Assembly (NCBI GenBank): GCA_049613665.1
Contig: JBMZCV010000024.1
Coordinates: forward strand, 1-38,706
DNA: 38,706 nucleotides
Direction: 5' to 3'
DNA from: JBMZCV01 sp049613665
Lineage (GTDB): Bacteria > Bacteroidota > Bacteroidia > Chitinophagales > UBA2359
A model generated the notes under the pieces. That model ran no database searches. It saw nothing but the letters and a program-made list of their open reading frames with translations, and had not been told where the DNA came from. Positions within the stretch are counted from its first letter, which is position 1. Each line of letters opens with the position of its first letter. A program made the translations under genes and the position numbers. Shown piece after piece: positions 35,150-38,706 of this stretch.

Positions 35150-36225
35150 ATTTTGGGCTTGATATAGTCAGATGCGAAAAAATCAAAATTAGATAATCCT
35201 GTAAACTTAAATTTTTTGAATAATGCTTCGTGTGTTTGAATATTAATGGCAGTTACTATTTTTCCTTCTCTTTGCAATACATTCCAATATTTTATATCTA
35301 CGACATCCATCAAAAAACTGTCATTTGAAGTCGCAATCAGTTGAATATTAGTATTCATACATTTGTTAAAAATGAGCTTGCCTAATTTTGTCGCCCTTTC
35401 ATAATCAAGCCCTTCGCATAAATCATCTATCACAATTGTCGCTGGCTTCTTTTGATATATCAAGTATTCCAAATAAATTAAGATAGACAAAGCTCTGAAC
35501 ATTCCTTGCGATAGATTTTGAAGTAATATTCTTTTCTTTAAGTCTTTTTCTTTTATTAAAAGTGTAAAAAAATCGTTTAAAGCATCCATCACTTCTACAT
35601 CTTCTATACTTTCTATATTATAGCCGAGATTATTTAAATTAAGTATAACATTCTCTTTATTTTGTTTTTTCAAAGCAGAAAACAAGTCTGAAACATTAGC
35701 AACATTTGTTAACAAGCTATATTTTTTTTCAGCTAAAAAAGATGCTGAAGGAGTTATATGAGCAAATTTAAAACCATAAGAATGTTCAGCCCAAGAAATA
35801 ATATCTTCTAAAAATGGATATTCTTTTACATCTCGTCGAATATGTAAAATTAACTTATTAGATGGTGGATTTATTTCGTGCCAATTAGAAGTAGTGTTTG
35901 ATTTTATAGCTGCCGAAAAACTATCATTTCTTTTTAAAACAGTGGTATTATTTATCAATAAACTTTCGTGAAACACACCTTTTTCTTCTTCTGCTGAAAA
36001 ACAATATTCAATGATTTCTTTTTTGTTATTTTCAAACTTAACATTCCATTCTTCTTCAAAATTTAAATCTTTTTTTTGTGTTATTATTTTATAAAACAAA
36101 TCTATAATAGCCAATGTTCTTGATTTTCCAACCGAATTTTTGCCTACTATGAGATTTACAGCATCAAATTTAAGGTTTTGTATATCCCAATTTTTATCTT
36201 GATACGATAATTCAATTAATTTCAT
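35146..36225 (-). CDS. AAA/ABC-type ATPase, first gene of AAA/TOPRIM pair
   Basis: About 359 residues from the ATG at 36225 (MKLIELSYQDKNWDIQNLKF); an in-frame ATG at 36261 adds 12 residues that do not look conserved. Walker A GKNSVGKS (28-35), an ABC-like signature LSQGMFRALSI (238-248), Walker B IVIDDLCEGLD (264-274) and switch TSND (299-302) place it with the AAA15/AAA21 (OLD/RecF-like) ATPases. Such ATPases sense phage and drive a toxic partner. It is followed directly by the TOPRIM gene with a 4-base overlap. Base composition is AT-rich like the RT cassette. The cassette lies between two unrelated transcription units. Confidence 0.8.
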   Translation of the reverse strand: MKLIELSYQDKNWDIQNLKFDAVNLIVGKNSVGKSRTLAIIDLFYKIITQKKDLNFEEEWNVKFENNKKEIIEYCFSAEEEKGVFHESLLINNTTVLKRNDSFSAAIKSNTTSNWHEINPPSNKLILHIRRDVKEYPFLEDIISWAEHSYGFKFAHITPSASFLAEKKYSLLTNVANVSDLFSALKKQNKENVILNLNNLGYNIESIEDVEVMDALNDFFTLLIKEKDLKKRILLQNLSQGMFRALSILIYLEYLIYQKKPATIVIDDLCEGLDYERATKLGKLIFNKCMNTNIQLIATSNDSFLMDVVDIKYWNVLQREGKIVTAINIQTHEALFKKFKFTGLSNFDFFASDYIKPKI

Positions 36226-36333
36226 GTATTTCTTATTAGCATTGTTATAAAAACAATTCATTTTTATTCTGAAATGAATAATAAAGTTTTTCTATCAAGT
36301 TTCCAAACAAATAAATATTTTTCTACTCAACAA

Positions 36334-36375
36334 ACAAAAAACAACCAACCTACAATTTATTGCAAGCTAGTTGTT
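36334..36375 (-). terminator. Terminator of the second M43 protease gene
   Basis: Minus-strand RNA from 36375 to 36340 can form a 17-pair hairpin (AACAACTAGC... with ...GGTTGGTTGTT, five G-U pairs and a tiny loop), followed by six Us. It lies 35 bases past the stop of the M43 gene. Confidence 0.65.
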
Positions 36376-36409
36376 AAATTTTATTTTATTTGTTTATAAA
36401 CATTTTAAT

Positions 36410-38578
36410 TTATCGTGCAATCATCATTTTTGTATGAGCCATATAATTGTCGTTTTCTAACTTCACAAAATACAAACCAGCAGATATATTAGCTACATTT
36501 ATCTGTATATTTTTCTGATTTTCAAGCACTTGCATTTGCTTTACTACCCTACCTACATTATCAATAATCGTAATTTTAGCTTTTTGAGTTGTTGCTTTTT
36601 GCCAACTAAAATGAGCAGTTTGAGAGGTTGGATTTGGATAAACTTGCATCGTTTCAGTGATTTGTGGTAGTGTATTTTTGATACCTACAATATCATCGCC
36701 AAAATTAATATCATCGAGATAAAGGTTATTTCCTTCGCCTCTAATTTGTCGAAAACCGATAGAAGCATTGCGAGCATAAGCGAAATCTTGAAGTGGCACA
36801 ACAACCTTTTTCCATTGCTCTGCTGTTGGCAAAAATTCACTTGTAGTAGGAGTTGTCGTTACCAAATTGTCGGCATACCATTCATTTACAGCATAAAAAT
36901 TTTCTCCACAATCTACCGAAACAATTAGTTGCAAAACATCGCTAGAGTCTGCTTCATTTTGCAAACTATAAGCCACATAAAATTCTAAAGCTGGCGTAGC
37001 ACTAGCATTCAAATTGATGTTTTCAAAAATAATTTCGTCTTCTGCACCTAAACTATTATAGCCCAAGTTTTGTATCATAGCCGAATGTGAATCCAACGCA
37101 CCGGCATTGCTATTTTGCTCAAAACCTACATTATCGTCATTTATGATTTGCCAATCTGCTGCTGCAAAATCGGTATTAAAATCTTCTGTTATCGGTAGCT
37201 CCTCTCCTTCGCTTACGGTCGCAAAACCTGCAACCAAGCTGTTGTTTGTTGGGTCAAAATCTGGAACAGCATTTGGATTTTGCAAAGTAATAGCTATTTC
37301 GTGAAAAACTCCTGCATTCAATACGCTAATACCAGGCAATGTAACCTGTGCATACTCAAACTGTTGCAGTTCGCCTGTCCATTCAAAATTTTGTGCTGCA
37401 CCGCCATCTATAGCATAGGTAATTTGAACATACAATAATGGTAAAACGCCAAAATTTTGAAATTCAACAACAGGCTCAACTACTGAACAGTTGCTGCCCC
37501 CAAAAGGTGATTCAATATTTTCGATGAGAACATTCGAATCTCCCATTTCAAGCGGCTGACAAGCACCTGCATTTTGAGCCAAATTGTAGCGAAAACCACC
37601 AAAAGCAACAATTGCTCTCACTCTTTCTTTTTGGCCAAGTGTGAATAGATTGCTACAAGCATCGTCGGCATAATCCATATAATTTTGAACCATATCTGGC
37701 AAATCTGGGCTTTCATTGCTGCATTGATTGAGACTTAACAAACAAATAAAATTCGGTTCAGATGTGCGTGGTGTGTCTTCTACTTCGTCGTCTTCGTTGC
37801 AACTCGTCGATTGATTACTTCCCCCCCATGGGTGCATCAAATTTAGGTAATGGCCAATTTCGTGAGCACCCGTTTTGCCAGCATCATAACTAGGCGACAC
37901 ATTTCCTGTTGTGCCAAAAGCATAATACACAATAGCCAAGCCATCGACCGCAGCAGAAGGGGCAGAACCTGGACGGTAAGCATAGCCTAAAATGGTTTCG
38001 TTAGAATCATTATTGACAATATTGTTTACCACCCAAATATTTAAATAGTTTTGGCTTGGCCAAGCTTCTATACCACCTGTTTCCGAAAATTTCATATCGT
38101 CTATATCGAAGTTGGCAATACTTGTGGAGGTTCGTGTGATGCCTGTGGTTGGGTAACCATTTGGGTCTTGCTGTGCAAGGCAAAATTCGAGTTCCATATC
38201 GGCTGCTACATCTTGAAAAATATCTAATGTATTGGCAGCATCAGCGTTTTGTCTTCTAAAAATTTCGTTCAAAGCATCAATTTGTGAATACACTTGCTCA
38301 TCGCTGATATTTGAAAAAGAATTGCTGATAGTGCTGATAACATGCACAACAACAGGAATAGTTAATACTTCTTCCATTTTGGCTACCTTGCCTTTGTTTT
38401 TCGCTATCCATTCTTGCGTATGTGTTTCTATTTTTGCCATACGCTCCGCAACAAGTGGGTTTTCGTGAACAGCTTTTGCTACGACTTCATCTGTGCCACA
38501 TTTTTTTACATTTTCCGCTTTGCTAAAAGTATGATAACAGCAAAGAAATATGAACAGTACTAAGACTTTTTTTTTCAT
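36410..38578 (-). CDS. Secreted M43 metalloprotease with T9SS sorting domain
   Basis: 722 residues. A signal peptide (1-21, with LVLFIFLCCYHTF) is followed by a propeptide with KCGTDEVV (Cys27). The M43 catalytic domain has HEIGHYLNLMH (His239, Glu240, His243, His249) and a later DMVQNYMDY Met-turn region. A CARDB-like/Ig-like region and a jelly-roll region follow (EFYVAYSLQNEADSSDVLQLIV), then a T9SS type A sorting domain (MQVYPNPTSQTAHFSW to the C-terminal end, with AGLYFVKLEND). It should be exported by T9SS and act outside the cell. The protease start resembles that of the giant protein at 12612, but the two genes are far apart and on opposite strands. The 128 bases upstream hold no recognised promoter. 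Confidence 0.92.
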   Translation of the reverse strand: MKKKVLVLFIFLCCYHTFSKAENVKKCGTDEVVAKAVHENPLVAERMAKIETHTQEWIAKNKGKVAKMEEVLTIPVVVHVISTISNSFSNISDEQVYSQIDALNEIFRRQNADAANTLDIFQDVAADMELEFCLAQQDPNGYPTTGITRTSTSIANFDIDDMKFSETGGIEAWPSQNYLNIWVVNNIVNNDSNETILGYAYRPGSAPSAAVDGLAIVYYAFGTTGNVSPSYDAGKTGAHEIGHYLNLMHPWGGSNQSTSCNEDDEVEDTPRTSEPNFICLLSLNQCSNESPDLPDMVQNYMDYADDACSNLFTLGQKERVRAIVAFGGFRYNLAQNAGACQPLEMGDSNVLIENIESPFGGSNCSVVEPVVEFQNFGVLPLLYVQITYAIDGGAAQNFEWTGELQQFEYAQVTLPGISVLNAGVFHEIAITLQNPNAVPDFDPTNNSLVAGFATVSEGEELPITEDFNTDFAAADWQIINDDNVGFEQNSNAGALDSHSAMIQNLGYNSLGAEDEIIFENINLNASATPALEFYVAYSLQNEADSSDVLQLIVSVDCGENFYAVNEWYADNLVTTTPTTSEFLPTAEQWKKVVVPLQDFAYARNASIGFRQIRGEGNNLYLDDINFGDDIVGIKNTLPQITETMQVYPNPTSQTAHFSWQKATTQKAKITIIDNVGRVVKQMQVLENQKNIQINVANISAGLYFVKLENDNYMAHTKMMIAR

Positions 38579-38706
38579 GTTTAGTTTTTTGTTTTATAAA
38601 ACTACACCTTCAAGATGGGGTGTCGAATTTCGTAGTGTTTTTTTATAAACATTCGCCCTATTTTTTGTAAGAAATGACAAAATAATAAGTCTTACATATT
38701 AAAAAA

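Noticed and set aside
34391..36225. Calling the ATPase/TOPRIM pair PARIS (AriA/AriB)
   Set aside because: The TOPRIM protein looks like DUF4276, not DUF4435, and the ATPase is shorter than typical AriA, so only a general relation is claimed.

Overview
The window comes from a member of the Bacteroidota, most likely a gliding, Cytophaga-like lineage. The evidence is the gliding genes gldA, gldF and gldG, two secreted M43 metalloproteases with type IX secretion (T9SS) C-terminal sorting domains, several families largely confined to this phylum (DUF3822, DUF2851, the DUF4340-like partner of GldG), AT-rich intergenic DNA, and several TAnnTTTG promoter boxes typical of the phylum. The species cannot be named from the sequence.

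Layout. 1-2.5 kb: a DUF3822 gene (minus) diverges from pdhB (plus), which ends in a strong terminator. 2.5-4.4 kb: a minus-strand cassette with a 507-aa defence-type reverse transcriptase (RT) preceded by about 360 bases that fold as a multi-hairpin RNA closed by a 12-bp long-range stem. This is the best candidate for an undescribed or under-described system. 4.7-7.7 kb: uridine kinase, a small lipoprotein and an unrecognised 503-aa protein. 7.9-12.2 kb: gldA, then gldF-gldG-DUF4340. 12.6-21.9 kb: one 3098-aa secreted multidomain M43 protease with at least two sets of internal repeats. 22.3-26.7 kb: a Cys/Met-metabolism PLP enzyme, a small TPR protein, DUF2851 and a PL10-like pectate lyase without a signal peptide. 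27.1-28.7 kb (minus): an ornithine cyclodeaminase/mu-crystallin family protein and a GNAT acetyltransferase. 28.9-30.9 kb: a VWA protein and a LysE exporter. 31-32.5 kb (minus): a Nudix hydrolase and a methyltransferase with a Cys cluster. 32.7-34.3 kb: tRNA-Arg(TCG) and a purC-purE fusion of the animal PAICS type. 34.4-36.2 kb (minus): an AAA ATPase overlapping a DUF4276-like TOPRIM protein, a probable two-gene anti-phage unit. 36.4-38.6 kb (minus): a second M43/T9SS protease.

Three families of short interspersed repeats sit between genes: a roughly 70-bp element ending in AGTGCTTGGCACT, a roughly 80-bp palindromic MITE-like element with ends AAACATACTATTTTT, and a small hairpin element with core CTAAAAAA-N5-TTTTTTAG. 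Housekeeping genes (pdhB, udk, purCE, tRNA-Arg) are interleaved with accessory genes (RT cassette, AAA/TOPRIM pair, large secreted proteases). No rRNA, CRISPR array, transposase or prophage was seen. All family assignments come from reading motifs, with no database search.
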